NCBI RefSeq assembly: GCF_000155735.2
Contig: NC_020908.1
Coordinates: 4,835,501-4,899,500, forward strand
Direction: 5' to 3'
DNA: 64,000 bases
Source of the DNA: Octadecabacter arcticus 238
GTDB taxonomy: Bacteria > Pseudomonadota > Alphaproteobacteria > Rhodobacterales > Rhodobacteraceae
Made by a program: the position numbers and the translations under genes. The notes beneath the pieces were generated by a model. It was not told where the DNA came from and did no database searches. It saw nothing but the letters and a program-made list of their open reading frames with translations. Shown piece after piece: positions 19,033-27,824 of the stretch (the stretch's first letter is position 1; the number at the start of each line of letters is the position of its first letter).

Positions 19033-20198
19033 CATACTACACGACAGTAGGGTGGTTGAGGGTGTCAGAAGGTGATTTAGGAGCGGACTCTTATCGCTAA
19101 AAAAGGTTCCACTGATGATCACGAAAGCCCTGACGACCCTCAAGAAGAGGTTATCCCCCCATTTAGAGTTGAGCAACAGTCGCCTTGAAACGATGTGCCT
19201 CTTGATCATGGGAATGGTGAATGCCCGGACGGTAAATTTGAGCCATCTGGCCTGTGAGTTTCCTACCGATAGCAAGGTTGAAAGCACCTACCGTCGCCTA
19301 CAACGCTTTTTCCAGCATGTTGATCTTGGCTCGGATTGGGCGGCCCCCTTGCTTGTTAAAATGATTGGTTCTGGCCCCACCTGGCATTTATGCTTGGACC
19401 GAACAAATTGGAAAATTGGCCAACGCCATGTCAACTTCTTGGTCTTAGCCATTGTCACACGCCGCCACCGTATTCCGTTGATGTGGAGCGTTTTGGGGCG
19501 TGCAGGGAACAGCGATACTGCTCAGCGCATTGCCTTGATGAAACGTTATCTGTCGGTGTTTGAGGTCTCCACCATCAAGTTCTTGTTAGCGGACCGGGAA
19601 TTCATTGGAGCACAATGGTTGGATTTTCTTCATAAAAACAACGTCCCATTTGTCATCCGTATCAAAGCAAACCAACTTGTGACCACACAGGACGGGAAAA
19701 CGCAAAATCTAAGCACCTTGTTGCGCACCTGTCGCGGTAAGCGCAACTTTGATGCCCGATTTGGAGGCAACAATTTGGGGGAGGCCACGTGGTTTAGCTT
19801 TGCTGCAAAGCGCATCAAGGGGGGTGAGCTTTTGATCGTCGTCTCTAACCGGCCCGCACATCGGGCCCTCGCCACCTACAAGAAAAGATGGGCCATTGAG
19901 AGCCTCTTTGGCGACACAAAGACACGCGGCTTCAATCTTGAAGACACACGACTGACCATCTCCAAAAAACTTGAGCTTCTTTTAGGTCTCGTTGCGCTCG
20001 CGGTTGCATGGGCATCTAAAACCGCCACAAAGCTTATTGGAGGCGGGAAAATGAAGCGGAAAAAACACGGATATTTTGCAAAGTCATTCTTTCGAATTGG
20101 CTTCGATCAGCTCCGTAAACTGCTCAGGTCAGACCCAAACGCCGCTGTCTCACCGTGGCTACTAATTCCACCCATAATCACAAGAGACGTGTAGTATG
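19033..20198 (+). mobile_element. IS4 family element, copy 1
   Basis: 1166 bp. Both ends carry CATACTACACG as an inverted repeat. The flanks are GAATGTTCC (19024-19032) and GAATGTCCC (20199-20207), a 9-bp target duplication with one mismatch. The same element in reverse orientation is at 37159-38324. Confidence 0.9.
19115..20194 (+). CDS. IS4 family transposase, copy 1
   Basis: 359 residues. D in LCLDRTNWKIG, D in LLADREFIG and the YREK box YKKRWAIESLFGDTK are the IS4 catalytic signature. It differs from the copy at 37163 by about six residues. An AAAAGG precedes the ATG. The stop lies in the right terminal repeat. Confidence 0.92.
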   Translation: MITKALTTLKKRLSPHLELSNSRLETMCLLIMGMVNARTVNLSHLACEFPTDSKVESTYRRLQRFFQHVDLGSDWAAPLLVKMIGSGPTWHLCLDRTNWKIGQRHVNFLVLAIVTRRHRIPLMWSVLGRAGNSDTAQRIALMKRYLSVFEVSTIKFLLADREFIGAQWLDFLHKNNVPFVIRIKANQLVTTQDGKTQNLSTLLRTCRGKRNFDARFGGNNLGEATWFSFAAKRIKGGELLIVVSNRPAHRALATYKKRWAIESLFGDTKTRGFNLEDTRLTISKKLELLLGLVALAVAWASKTATKLIGGGKMKRKKHGYFAKSFFRIGFDQLRKLLRSDPNAAVSPWLLIPPIITRDV

Positions 20199-20422
20199 GA
20201 ATGTCCCTTTGAAAAAGTAACTTCATCCGCAGTTTTGAACTTGCTTGCGGAACAAGCCCGTGCGCCGCAAAAGCGTCCGGCAGACGGGTTTCATTTCGCA
20301 AGAGCTTGCTGTACACAATCGCGCGCACATCGACTTTGCCGCGCTTATGCAGCCGTTCCAGCACCGGATAGGTGCTTTCAACGTCCGGCATGCCATTGAG
20401 ATAGGCAAGAAGTTGCGGGCGC

Positions 20423-21565
20423 TTAGCCACGGGTCGCATGCCCTAATTTTTCTATGACGGTATCTTGGTCGGCATCGCTTAGTCCCGCGTACAAAGGTAT
20501 CGAGATCGCATTGTCATAGTAGTTTTCGGCCACCGGAAAATCACCTTTGTGGAACCCCATAGCGGCATAAAACGGTTGCCTGTGGATCGGGATATAATGC
20601 ACGTTCACGCCGATCCCATTCTCGCGCAGCTCAGCAAATACTCGTGCACGGTCGTCAACTTGGATTGGATAAAGGTGATAGGACGAATAACTATCCGATG
20701 CCTGTGCTGGGGTTTTTACGTCAAGGCCCTGCAAAAGCAGATCATAGCGTTGCGCAAGCGCGTTGCGGCGCGCGACGAACTGGTCCAATCGCGACATCTG
20801 GCTCAGACCTAAAGCAGCCTGCAATTCGGTCATGCGGTAGTTGTACCCAAAAGCAACCTGTTCATAATACCAGCCGCCCTCGCTTTCATTCTGCATAAGG
20901 TCTGCGTCACGGGTCACGCCGTGCGAACGGGAAAGCTCCATCCTATGCGCCAACTCGGCATTTTGTGTGGTGGCCATGCCACCTTCCGCGGTTGTGATGA
21001 TTTTAACAGGGTGGAAGCTGAACACCGCGATATCAGAATAGGCGCAATTCCCAACCAATGCGCCCAAGTATCGCGCGCCAATCGCATGGGACGCATCCTC
21101 GATGACCTTTATACCATATCGCACTGCAAGGCTGCCGATCCGGCGCATGTCGCAACTTTGGCCGGCAAAATGAACAGGCACGATGACTTTTGGCAATTTT
21201 CCCTCTGTATTTGCCTTCTTAAGCTTTGCCTCAAGTTTGTCAGGACACATCACGTAGGTGTCTGGGGTGATATCGACAAAATCCACGGTTGCGCCACAGT
21301 AGAGTCCAACATTGGCAGAAGCTACAAAACTGTTCGGTACCGTCCATAAGACGTCACCTTTCCCAAGGTTGAGCGCCATACAAGCGATATGCAAGGCGGA
21401 CGTTGCAGAGTTTACGGCTATGGCATGCTTTGCATTAACATACTGCGCAATCGCCCCTTCGAAAGCAGGAACCTGTGGTCCTTGCGTCAGAAAATCAGAG
21501 CGTAGAACCGCTATGACAGCCTGCTCATCCTCTTCGGTGATGTCTTGTCGCCCGTAAGGGATCAT
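20423..21565 (-). CDS. pseC: UDP-4-amino-4,6-dideoxy-N-acetyl-altrosamine transaminase
   Basis: 380 residues. PLP-dependent aminotransferase of the DegT/DnrJ/EryC1 family that aminates the keto sugar made by PseB. The PLP lysine is K188 in FSFHPVKIITTAEGG, with the preceding VIEDASHAIG and the FGYNYRMTELQAALGL block. The start lies 2 bp after the pseB stop, and the end overlaps the transferase gene, so the minus-strand arm is one operon. Confidence 0.93.
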   Translation of the reverse strand: MIPYGRQDITEEDEQAVIAVLRSDFLTQGPQVPAFEGAIAQYVNAKHAIAVNSATSALHIACMALNLGKGDVLWTVPNSFVASANVGLYCGATVDFVDITPDTYVMCPDKLEAKLKKANTEGKLPKVIVPVHFAGQSCDMRRIGSLAVRYGIKVIEDASHAIGARYLGALVGNCAYSDIAVFSFHPVKIITTAEGGMATTQNAELAHRMELSRSHGVTRDADLMQNESEGGWYYEQVAFGYNYRMTELQAALGLSQMSRLDQFVARRNALAQRYDLLLQGLDVKTPAQASDSYSSYHLYPIQVDDRARVFAELRENGIGVNVHYIPIHRQPFYAAMGFHKGDFPVAENYYDNAISIPLYAGLSDADQDTVIEKLGHATRG

Positions 21566-21567
21566 CG

Positions 21568-22578
21568 CTAGAACTTTCCGATCTTATCGCGGTTGTCCGA
21601 CATCCACTGCGTGAGCTGTTGTGGCGACATCCATTCTGCGTTGTTATCGGAGGAATAGTTGAAGTCTTCAGGAACGGCCTTGCCATTTTTGATTCGGACC
21701 GGGTCGCTAGACCAGTTATGGATTGCAGGGATGATTTTGTAGTACTTGTCGTACTCATAGGTATGCGGCGCATCCTCTGGGCCAATCATCTGTTCATGCA
21801 GTTTTTCACCGGGTCGAATGCCAACAGTCTTTTGCGCGCGCCCGGGAACGACCGTGTCCGCGATATCCGCAATGTTCATCGACGGAATTTTGCGTACATA
21901 GATTTCCCCGCCCACCATATCGTCAAAGGCATGCCAAACAAGATCAACGCCCTCTTCGAGGCTGATCATAAACCGCGTCATACGTGGATCGGTGATGGGA
22001 ACTTCGGCCTTATCATCTAGCGACATAAAGAACGGAATAACGGAACCACGAGAGCCCATAACATTGCCATAGCGCACCACAGAAAATCGGCATTTGTTCG
22101 CGCCGGAATAGCTGTTTCCCGCGACAAAAAGCTTGTCCGACGCTAGCTTCGTAGCGCCATAAAGATTGATTGGACTTGATGCCTTGTCGGTCGACAGAGC
22201 AACGCAGCGCTTCACGCCCATATCGAGGCAGGCGTCAATCAGGTTCATTGCGCCATTAATGTTCGTCTTAACGCATTCAAATGGATTGTATTCTGCGGTC
22301 GGCACTATCTTTGTTGCCGCCGCATGCACAACATAATCAACGCCATCAAGTGCACGGTACAAACGGTCGCGATCACGCACATCGCCAATGAAAAAGCGGA
22401 CTCGCGGGTCATCACCATAGGTTTTCGCCATTTCCCACTGCTTCATTTCATCACGTGAATAAATGATTATCCGGCTGGGGTTGTACTTTGCCATCGTCAT
22501 AGGGACAAAACGGGAGCCAAAAGAACCAGTACCACCAGTGAGAAGAATAGTTGAACCTTGCAACACAGCGGACCTCAT
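21568..22578 (-). CDS. pseB: UDP-N-acetylglucosamine 4,6-dehydratase (inverting)
   Basis: 336 residues, first enzyme of the pseudaminic acid pathway. NAD(P)-binding GGTGSFG (15-21), the STDKASSPINLYGATKLASD catalytic block and the C-terminal PGEKLHEQMIG identify the PseB/FlaA1 type of short-chain dehydrogenase. An AAGGAA lies upstream of the ATG. It heads the minus-strand arm; the 115-bp gap to the element copy at 22694 should hold the promoter. Confidence 0.93.
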   Translation of the reverse strand: MRSAVLQGSTILLTGGTGSFGSRFVPMTMAKYNPSRIIIYSRDEMKQWEMAKTYGDDPRVRFFIGDVRDRDRLYRALDGVDYVVHAAATKIVPTAEYNPFECVKTNINGAMNLIDACLDMGVKRCVALSTDKASSPINLYGATKLASDKLFVAGNSYSGANKCRFSVVRYGNVMGSRGSVIPFFMSLDDKAEVPITDPRMTRFMISLEEGVDLVWHAFDDMVGGEIYVRKIPSMNIADIADTVVPGRAQKTVGIRPGEKLHEQMIGPEDAPHTYEYDKYYKIIPAIHNWSSDPVRIKNGKAVPEDFNYSSDNNAEWMSPQQLTQWMSDNRDKIGKF

Positions 22579-22946
22579 TTTTCACAAATTTCCTTAGAGA
22601 TCAATTATGCAATTGTGGCTGTTTTGCAATAGCGAAGTGATTTGTCCCTTTACAAACACATCTGCAAAGTCTGGGCTTCTGAGCTGGAACAGGGCCCCCA
22701 AAACAGCGCATTACGTGCCTCAAACCCTCTCCCGCAGGGTGACCCCAAGGGCAAAGTAGCCCCAAGCGCTCTGAGGGGCCTCAAAATCGATCTGAGAGGG
22801 GTATTGGTGCGCAATGTCATGGTCGATACCCAGCTTTGGGAGATATTGCAGCAAAGCTGGATGCGCGAGCGGCTTGCAGTCCACCAAGTCCAAGGCAACA
22901 CGTTTTGCTTTTTCACCCGCACAAAAGCCTGGGTTTTTGGGCTTAT

Positions 22947-23663
22947 TTAGATGAGCTGCAGGCTTGGCTTGGAGGGCGGCTTTTTAGCCGTTGTAGTGGA
23001 CCGCCGTATCAACTTATTGACGACCGTTTGAACCGTTCGGAGATCAATCGTCTTCGAAGTGGGGTCACAGTGCCTAGCCAAGACATCAAGCAATCCTGCG
23101 TTGTCACATAACACATTAGCCGCCTGCAGCTTTCTTTGCGCGAGTGGCAGCACGTCCGCAGGTAGTTGTTGCTGCATTTGAAGCTTTGTGTTGAAGCGGC
23201 TCAGCAATGCGTCAGAAAATGCTTTTGCGCTAGCCGTCCTATCCCGCAAACTATCCCGCAAATCCACATTGGTTGTCGCAAGCACCATGCTGCGCCGATC
23301 ATCTAAACTGCTAGAGTTAATGAATGCTGTAAGTGCGCGTTGTTGTGCGTCCGTAAGCTCATCAAGTTCATCGAGTATCAAAATTGGACAATTAGAATTA
23401 AGTCTCGCCCAACTGTACCAACCCCTCAGATACTTGCTATTTAGTTGCTTTGCTTGCTCCTGGTCCTTGCAGTCGAGCACAACCACATTTTCATCCTGTA
23501 AGTCAGTTGTTCCGTATCGCTCATATGCAATAGCTTTTACAACCGCACTCTTGCCAGTGCCGGGTAGTCCCCAAAGCAACAGATTGTCAGTGCATGCAGG
23601 ACTTAAAAAGTCCCACACATCCTCTTCAACGTAGGCATCCGCAAAAATGCATTCATTGATCAT
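22947..23663 (-). CDS. AAA+ ATPase of the unrecognised element, copy 2
   Basis: Same 238-residue protein as at 6716-7432: Walker A at 32-39, Walker B at 94-103, sensor 1 N132, SRF finger at 155-157. Here the whole neighbourhood is present. It lies 32 bp downstream of the 266-residue gene, with no strong ribosome site of its own, so it is probably co-transcribed. It could load or remodel a replication or transposition complex with the HUH protein (inference). Confidence 0.82.
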   Translation of the reverse strand: MINECIFADAYVEEDVWDFLSPACTDNLLLWGLPGTGKSAVVKAIAYERYGTTDLQDENVVVLDCKDQEQAKQLNSKYLRGWYSWARLNSNCPILILDELDELTDAQQRALTAFINSSSLDDRRSMVLATTNVDLRDSLRDRTASAKAFSDALLSRFNTKLQMQQQLPADVLPLAQRKLQAANVLCDNAGLLDVLARHCDPTSKTIDLRTVQTVVNKLIRRSTTTAKKPPSKPSLQLI

Positions 23664-23695
23664 TACGTGCTCATCGCGCAGTCAAAGCTTCGTCA

Positions 23696-24496
23696 TTACG
23701 CAGCCTCCATCTGTGGAGTTTTGACAGTGGCTACAAGCTTACGTGTCGCATCACTTGCCGCTTGTTCGTGCTCGCGTGCCTGATCAGCAGCTTTCACCGC
23801 GTCGTGCTCAGCCGCCAGTCCTTTGCCAGCACGCACAAGTGCCTGCTTGGTCAATGCTGCGTTATCGACAGTAGCGACCATGCCAAACGTGCCATCAGAA
23901 TTTTTACGCACAACAGCGATGCAAAACTCCTCATCACCAGTTTCATTATCACCAGCATGTTTGATGTGCGCGGCTGCTACAGACGCAAGGGGCGTCACGG
24001 ACTTTAGCGCGTTGCGTGCGATTTCGGCGAAGTCTTTTGGCACTTCGCCATTTCCACTGCGGCGCACTTGCTCAACGCCTCCAGCGGCAAGCATCCACTC
24101 AACAAAGTTCATGTCCTTATTGTGGATATTTTCAGCGAAAGCGATGCGAAGCACACGGGTATAGGAGTTTTCACGCTTTTGCTTGAGGTCACCGCAGACG
24201 AAGCGAATAACTTTCAGTTCAATGCTTGTAGACGCAATGGCGTGCTTTGCTTTGGCATCACGCTTCATGTCTGCAAGTTGCTGCTCAAACACATCGCTTA
24301 CGCGCTTGGATTCCTCAGCTGTCTTCAGGCTTACAAGCACATCAAATGCGCAGCTCAAAACAGTATAGACAGCTTTGTGTGCACTCATGAGCTGGTTGTC
24401 AGCGGACTTGAACTGCTTGCGCAGGTTTTTCAGGTCAGCAACAGCTTGGGTTGCGATTTGGATGTTAAGTTCTGCGGTTTGTGTTGTCTTAGTCAT
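23696..24496 (-). CDS. Unknown 266-residue protein of the element
   Basis: No family recognised. Acidic/basic mixed, Ala-rich, mostly helical in appearance. The N-terminal 90 residues (IATQAVADLKNLRKQFKSAD onward) and the last 60 (AAEHDAVKAADQAREHEQAA) look coiled-coil prone, with a more globular middle (residues 85-200). No transmembrane segment, no cysteine motif. AAAGGAA precedes the ATG. It is the first gene of the minus-strand pair with the AAA+ ATPase. The disrupted copy at 7465-9235 shows it can be lost. Confidence 0.7.
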   Translation of the reverse strand: MTKTTQTAELNIQIATQAVADLKNLRKQFKSADNQLMSAHKAVYTVLSCAFDVLVSLKTAEESKRVSDVFEQQLADMKRDAKAKHAIASTSIELKVIRFVCGDLKQKRENSYTRVLRIAFAENIHNKDMNFVEWMLAAGGVEQVRRSGNGEVPKDFAEIARNALKSVTPLASVAAAHIKHAGDNETGDEEFCIAVVRKNSDGTFGMVATVDNAALTKQALVRAGKGLAAEHDAVKAADQAREHEQAASDATRKLVATVKTPQMEAA

Positions 24497-24621
24497 CGTG
24501 TGTTCCTTTCTAATAAGAACATTGGGTTAAGGGCTAATCCCCGTTGTTGCGGCGTGATCACCATCAACACCTACATTCTACCTGAAACACATCATGTGTG
24601 CCGTACGATAAAAGTGGCGTG

Positions 24622-25500
24622 ATGACACAGTATAGTTTTTGTGATAAGTCGTTGTTTATGAATGATATATCATATCAAAGATTCTATGTTGGAACAAAAT
24701 TTTTTATCCATGCGCCACCTTTCTTGGGCAGGCGTTATAAGGAAACAGGCGGATACATTTCAAAACGACTCGCTCGCATCCAGCCGCCATTCGTTGATGC
24801 AGAGCCATGGCAGCATTCCATCTATTATTTTTGGTGGGAATTTTTGCGCAGGCACGAAGGTTACAAGGACTGCTGCGCACGCGGTGGCGCGGGGCGCTAC
24901 AAAAAGCTTTATGCTGACTTTGGCGACGTGCATGCATATGAAACCGAGGACTTTTGGTCGTGGTGGACGGAGAAACTGGACAACGGCTGGAAGCGTGGTG
25001 AGTTCTTGTTTGCTGAGCCAGCGGCGCGACAAATGGCGGTACAAGGTAAGGTGTTAAACACCCAACCTGACGACATGCTTGTGGTGTCTATTCCGCTTGA
25101 AGTTCGCACGCCCCAACTCGTGAAAAAATTGCGCAGTTTGTTGGACGAGCACAAAGTTCAGGTTGCCGCGGCGCGAAACAAGAGCCGTGCACTTTATCCT
25201 GTTGCCGCCAGGGTGCGCCTATCCACCCTGCATCAGACGCTAGCGGTTTGGGACATATGGAACGAAGACAAGCACCATAAGTATAAATACGAACAGGCAG
25301 AGCTTGCTAAAATTCCCGTGAACAGGGTTGTGAACGGCGAAACAGTGGACGGCTTGAAGCGCGCCGGCTTGCGATACCACGACGTGGAACAAGAAGTACG
25401 ACGCAGACAGAATATGGCGTTTAGAAGATATCTGACTGCGGCAGAGGACTACATCGATAACGTGGGCAAAGGTCATTTCCCTCTACGCAATAAGTTGTGA
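24622..25500 (+). CDS. Unknown Trp-rich protein of the element
   Basis: About 292 residues, family not recognised. The striking part is a Trp/Tyr/Cys-rich stretch (WQHSIYYFWWEFLRRHEGY, then KDCCARGG and LYADFGDVH, FWSWWTEKL), followed by a basic second half with RRRQNMAFRRYL near the end. No membrane segment is convincing. It is divergent from the 266-residue gene across about 125 bp. The start is uncertain: ATGs at 24622 and 24658 are possible, and neither has a strong ribosome site. Position next to the HUH gene suggests a role in the same process. Confidence 0.65.
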   Translation: MTQYSFCDKSLFMNDISYQRFYVGTKFFIHAPPFLGRRYKETGGYISKRLARIQPPFVDAEPWQHSIYYFWWEFLRRHEGYKDCCARGGAGRYKKLYADFGDVHAYETEDFWSWWTEKLDNGWKRGEFLFAEPAARQMAVQGKVLNTQPDDMLVVSIPLEVRTPQLVKKLRSLLDEHKVQVAAARNKSRALYPVAARVRLSTLHQTLAVWDIWNEDKHHKYKYEQAELAKIPVNRVVNGETVDGLKRAGLRYHDVEQEVRRRQNMAFRRYLTAAEDYIDNVGKGHFPLRNKL

Positions 25501-25769
25501 ATCCAACCCATCTTGCTTGCAAAAATTGTTCTTGGCAGCAGCCAAAACATATCATCCCTTTGTTTCCAAAGCATAAATAACCTTTGAGAACGATATATGA
25601 TTAACAAAGAGCAATTTTAGGGAGCACCGGCAGCAAGCCCACAAGCTCCCATCAAGCCAGTACAAAGGATGAGTAAAATGAATTACGCAGAGATTGAAAA
25701 AGAACACCGCGCGCTGACTGATTGGCTGGTGGAAACGAACTGGCAGGTGTTTGGCACGCTGAAGTTTAC

Positions 25770-26324
25770 TTTCCACAAACGGGATTAAAGCCACCGGCTT
25801 CCAGCCGGTCCGCTTTAGCGTAATGTACTATAATCTTCCCTCTCATTTTTAAGACCCCGCGAAGCGGTAAGGGTCTTAAAAATGAGAGGGAAGATTATGA
25901 TCTATTCCACAGGAAGCCATACCAAATTTTATCACCGGTTTCACGTCGTCTGGACAACAAAATACCGATACAAAGTTATGCGCGGTGAGATGCGTGAGCG
26001 TATCCGTGAAATCATTATCCAAACATGCCAAGAACTTGGCGTGCATATTGAGAAGGGCGTATTGTCGACCGATCACGTCCACATGTTCATATCGGTCCCG
26101 CCTCAGATAGCATTGTCAAAGGTGATGATGCGGATCAAGGGACGCTCGTCTTATAAGATACAGCGCGAGTTTCCCGAACTGCGCAAACGGTACTGGGGCC
26201 AGCGGTTTTGGGCTCGCGGATTTTTCTCAACAACCAGCGGCAATGTCACTGACGCTGTCATACTTCAGTATCTTGAATTACATTCAAAAAGGGAACCTAC
26301 CGGCGTCAGCCGGTAGTCGTTCAG
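25770..26324 (+). mobile_element. IS200/IS605 family element, copy 2
   Basis: 555 bp, same as 9317-9871, inserted 3' of TTTAC. The exact ends follow from the restored reading frame of the host gene, and no target duplication is created, as expected for this family. Confidence 0.92.
25897..26316 (+). CDS. tnpA: IS200/IS605 transposase TnpA, copy 2
   Basis: 139 residues, same protein as at 9444, with HUH motif DHVHMF and the tyrosine in LQYLELH. The leader hairpin at 25831-25897 again covers the ribosome site. Confidence 0.92.
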   Translation: MIYSTGSHTKFYHRFHVVWTTKYRYKVMRGEMRERIREIIIQTCQELGVHIEKGVLSTDHVHMFISVPPQIALSKVMMRIKGRSSYKIQREFPELRKRYWGQRFWARGFFSTTSGNVTDAVILQYLELHSKREPTGVSR

Positions 26325-26979
26325 TGACGGATACGGCATTAGCCTGCGCAGGGCTGAAAATCTTGTCTGCAAGTATTTTAACAAGTTGGACAGGGCATAC
26401 TACGGAAATGCTGCGACAAACGTGGGAATGAGGCACAATAGGGTTGTGGTTAAGCACATGGGCAAAAGTGGCACAAACTTGCATTATCATTTTCTTGCCA
26501 AGCCAGATATGGACCTCGCGCTTTTTGCTGACCTTGCTAGAAAACAATGGGCACACATGAGCTCTTGGACGATGGGCTTTGCTGACACAGATATTGCGGC
26601 AGTACGAAGCAACAAAGGGTCATCAATTTACATGCTGCATGAATATGACAAGTTGGGTGCGGACACTGTTTTTTTACAAGCGTCTGCGCTCAACGCGCCC
26701 AAATACAGTCCGCTCAAATACCGCAACATTCGCCAGATGCGAAGATTGCTAGCCATCCAAAGCTTGAGCACAAAAGAGATAGAGTACGACGACGAAGACG
26801 CCGAAGACGCGTTTTCTATTACATAGCAGACAGAAACTGCAAGAGCTGAAACAAAGCTATGCTTGATGAGGGGTATACGGTGGAAACGCTGGAAGTTGTA
26901 AACGAATGTTTACCGCTAGTCCTACGGTATTGTCCAAGTTAAAACTTTAAAACAAAGTCTTCGAGCAGGAGTATAACAG

Positions 26980-27297
26980 ATGAAGTTATTGAACTACACA
27001 TACATGAAGTTGATTGAGATTGAAGAGATTGAGACAGCTGAAGAGCTAAGCCAGAACTTGTGCAAGAAGAACAGAAATTGGTTTGCTTGGCAAAAACACG
27101 CAGAACGGGACTTTAGCATAGACGCTGCGATAAACTGCTTAGCGCGAACGCGGCTAAGATTGGTTGAGCGGCAGGACAAAGCGGGTCAACGCGGGTTGGT
27201 TGAAGTGGAGCAGTTGTTGAGTGACTACTTGCTGCACAAACATAAGGTTGCAGAGATTGCTGCTGCGGAGCAAGAAAGTCGTGTCTGCTCCGGCTGA
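26980..27297 (+). CDS. Small unknown protein of the element
   Basis: 105 residues, not recognised. Charged and probably helical (KLIEIEEIETAEELSQNLCK, later LVEVEQLLSDYLLHKHKV). CAGGAG 8 bp upstream of the ATG supports translation. It follows the HUH gene on the same strand by about 150 bp, a gap holding only a 27-codon open frame (26859-26942) that I do not call. Confidence 0.55.
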   Translation: MKLLNYTYMKLIEIEEIETAEELSQNLCKKNRNWFAWQKHAERDFSIDAAINCLARTRLRLVERQDKAGQRGLVEVEQLLSDYLLHKHKVAEIAAAEQESRVCSG

Positions 27298-27397
27298 GTG
27301 CAAAATGACACCCCAAGCAAATTTATGGGCATTGCTACTGAGGGTCTATCCCCGCAAAGGGGCATTTTCGGACATCTGACGTATTTTTGAGGCAAAA

Positions 27398-27427
27398 GTG
27401 TTCCGAAACTTATAATATTCGGGACAC
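27398..27427. promoter_or_regulatory. 30-bp dyad around a TATAAT box
   Basis: GTGTTCCGAA and TTCGGGACAC form a 10-bp inverted repeat with one mismatch, around a 10-bp centre ACTTATAATA. It lies 107 bp before the next gene. It could be an operator over a -10 box or a recombination core; nothing in the sequence decides. Confidence 0.4.
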
Positions 27428-27533
27428 AAAATATCCTGTTTTAATGCGTTGAAATTCACTCGAAAATCCTGCCGTTTTACAGCTTCGTGGGTACTGGGCC
27501 AAATATAATGTTAAAATTTCACAAAGGACCCCT

Positions 27534-27824
27534 ATGACACTCCAGATCCTTATTGATAAAGAATGTGCCCGAATGGGGGTGAGTGATCAGGAGTTTGCCC
27601 GCCTTATTGGGATTAAGAAATTCCACAAAGTGAAACCCTTTATAGAACAAGTAAAATGCAACCAGATGAAAAAAGTGCTCCCCATGCGGCATCGGATAGT
27701 AGACGTTCTAGACGTCACAATCGAGCAAGTGGATGAGGCAATCCAAGCGAGCAAAGACACATACTACGGTGAGAAAGACACATACTACGGTGAGATTGAT
27801 GCCGCTTGGCGTGCCTCATTCTAG
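27534..27824 (+). CDS. Small protein with possible HTH and a duplicated motif
   Basis: 96 residues. The N-terminal part (MGVSDQEFARLIGIKKFHKV and the following helices) looks like a lambda-repressor-type HTH, but the match is weak. Near the C-terminus DTYYGE occurs twice because of an in-frame 21-bp tandem duplication (27753-27773 and 27774-27794). AAAGGA precedes the ATG. It may regulate the element (inference). Confidence 0.5.
   Translation: MTLQILIDKECARMGVSDQEFARLIGIKKFHKVKPFIEQVKCNQMKKVLPMRHRIVDVLDVTIEQVDEAIQASKDTYYGEKDTYYGEIDAAWRASF

Larger units (their letters stand above)
16756..20439 (-). pseudogene. Polysaccharide biosynthesis glycosyltransferase-like gene, split by IS4 and IS256
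   Basis: Three pieces (20199-20439, 18926-19032, 16756-17520) read as one frame of about 370 residues once IS4 (19033-20198) and IS256 (17530-18916) and their target repeats are removed. The joins give LLFQRDIRKSDAVLTIADP and IGKPSIFLQHGAYQLGVNG. The C-terminal half (YHSGPLAKATIHDTLALCD, SPTSTTVLDCVYAGKPAAVF) looks like the nucleotide-sugar half of a GT-B transferase of the capsule/CDP-glycerol transferase type. It overlaps pseC by 17 bp, so it is the likely transferase using the pathway product. Both insertions should abolish function. Confidence 0.8.
25678..26826 (+). pseudogene. Probable HUH (rolling-circle Rep-like) endonuclease, split by IS200
   Basis: Removing IS200 (25770-26324) restores one frame of about 198 residues through LKFTDGYGISLRRAE. 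Three motifs resemble Rep/HUH nucleases: FGTLKFTDG (motif 1), NLHYHFLAKP with an H-x-H (motif 2) and SIYMLHEYDKLGADTV with a candidate catalytic tyrosine (motif 3). The C-terminus is acidic (EYDDEDAEDAF). The family call is by motif only. An in-frame ATG at 25669 is an alternative start. Disruption by IS200 should inactivate it in this copy. Confidence 0.6.
22694..27824. mobile_element. Unrecognised AAA+/HUH element, copy 2 (right end uncertain)
   Basis: The left end at 22694 is defined by comparison with copy 1 (6463). The genes point away from a shared control region around 24500-24620: AAA+ ATPase and a 266-residue protein on -, a 292-residue protein, a HUH-like protein and two small genes on +. 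Base composition is visibly more AT-rich than in the catabolic island. The right end is not known; 27824 is simply the end of the last small gene. Confidence 0.45.
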
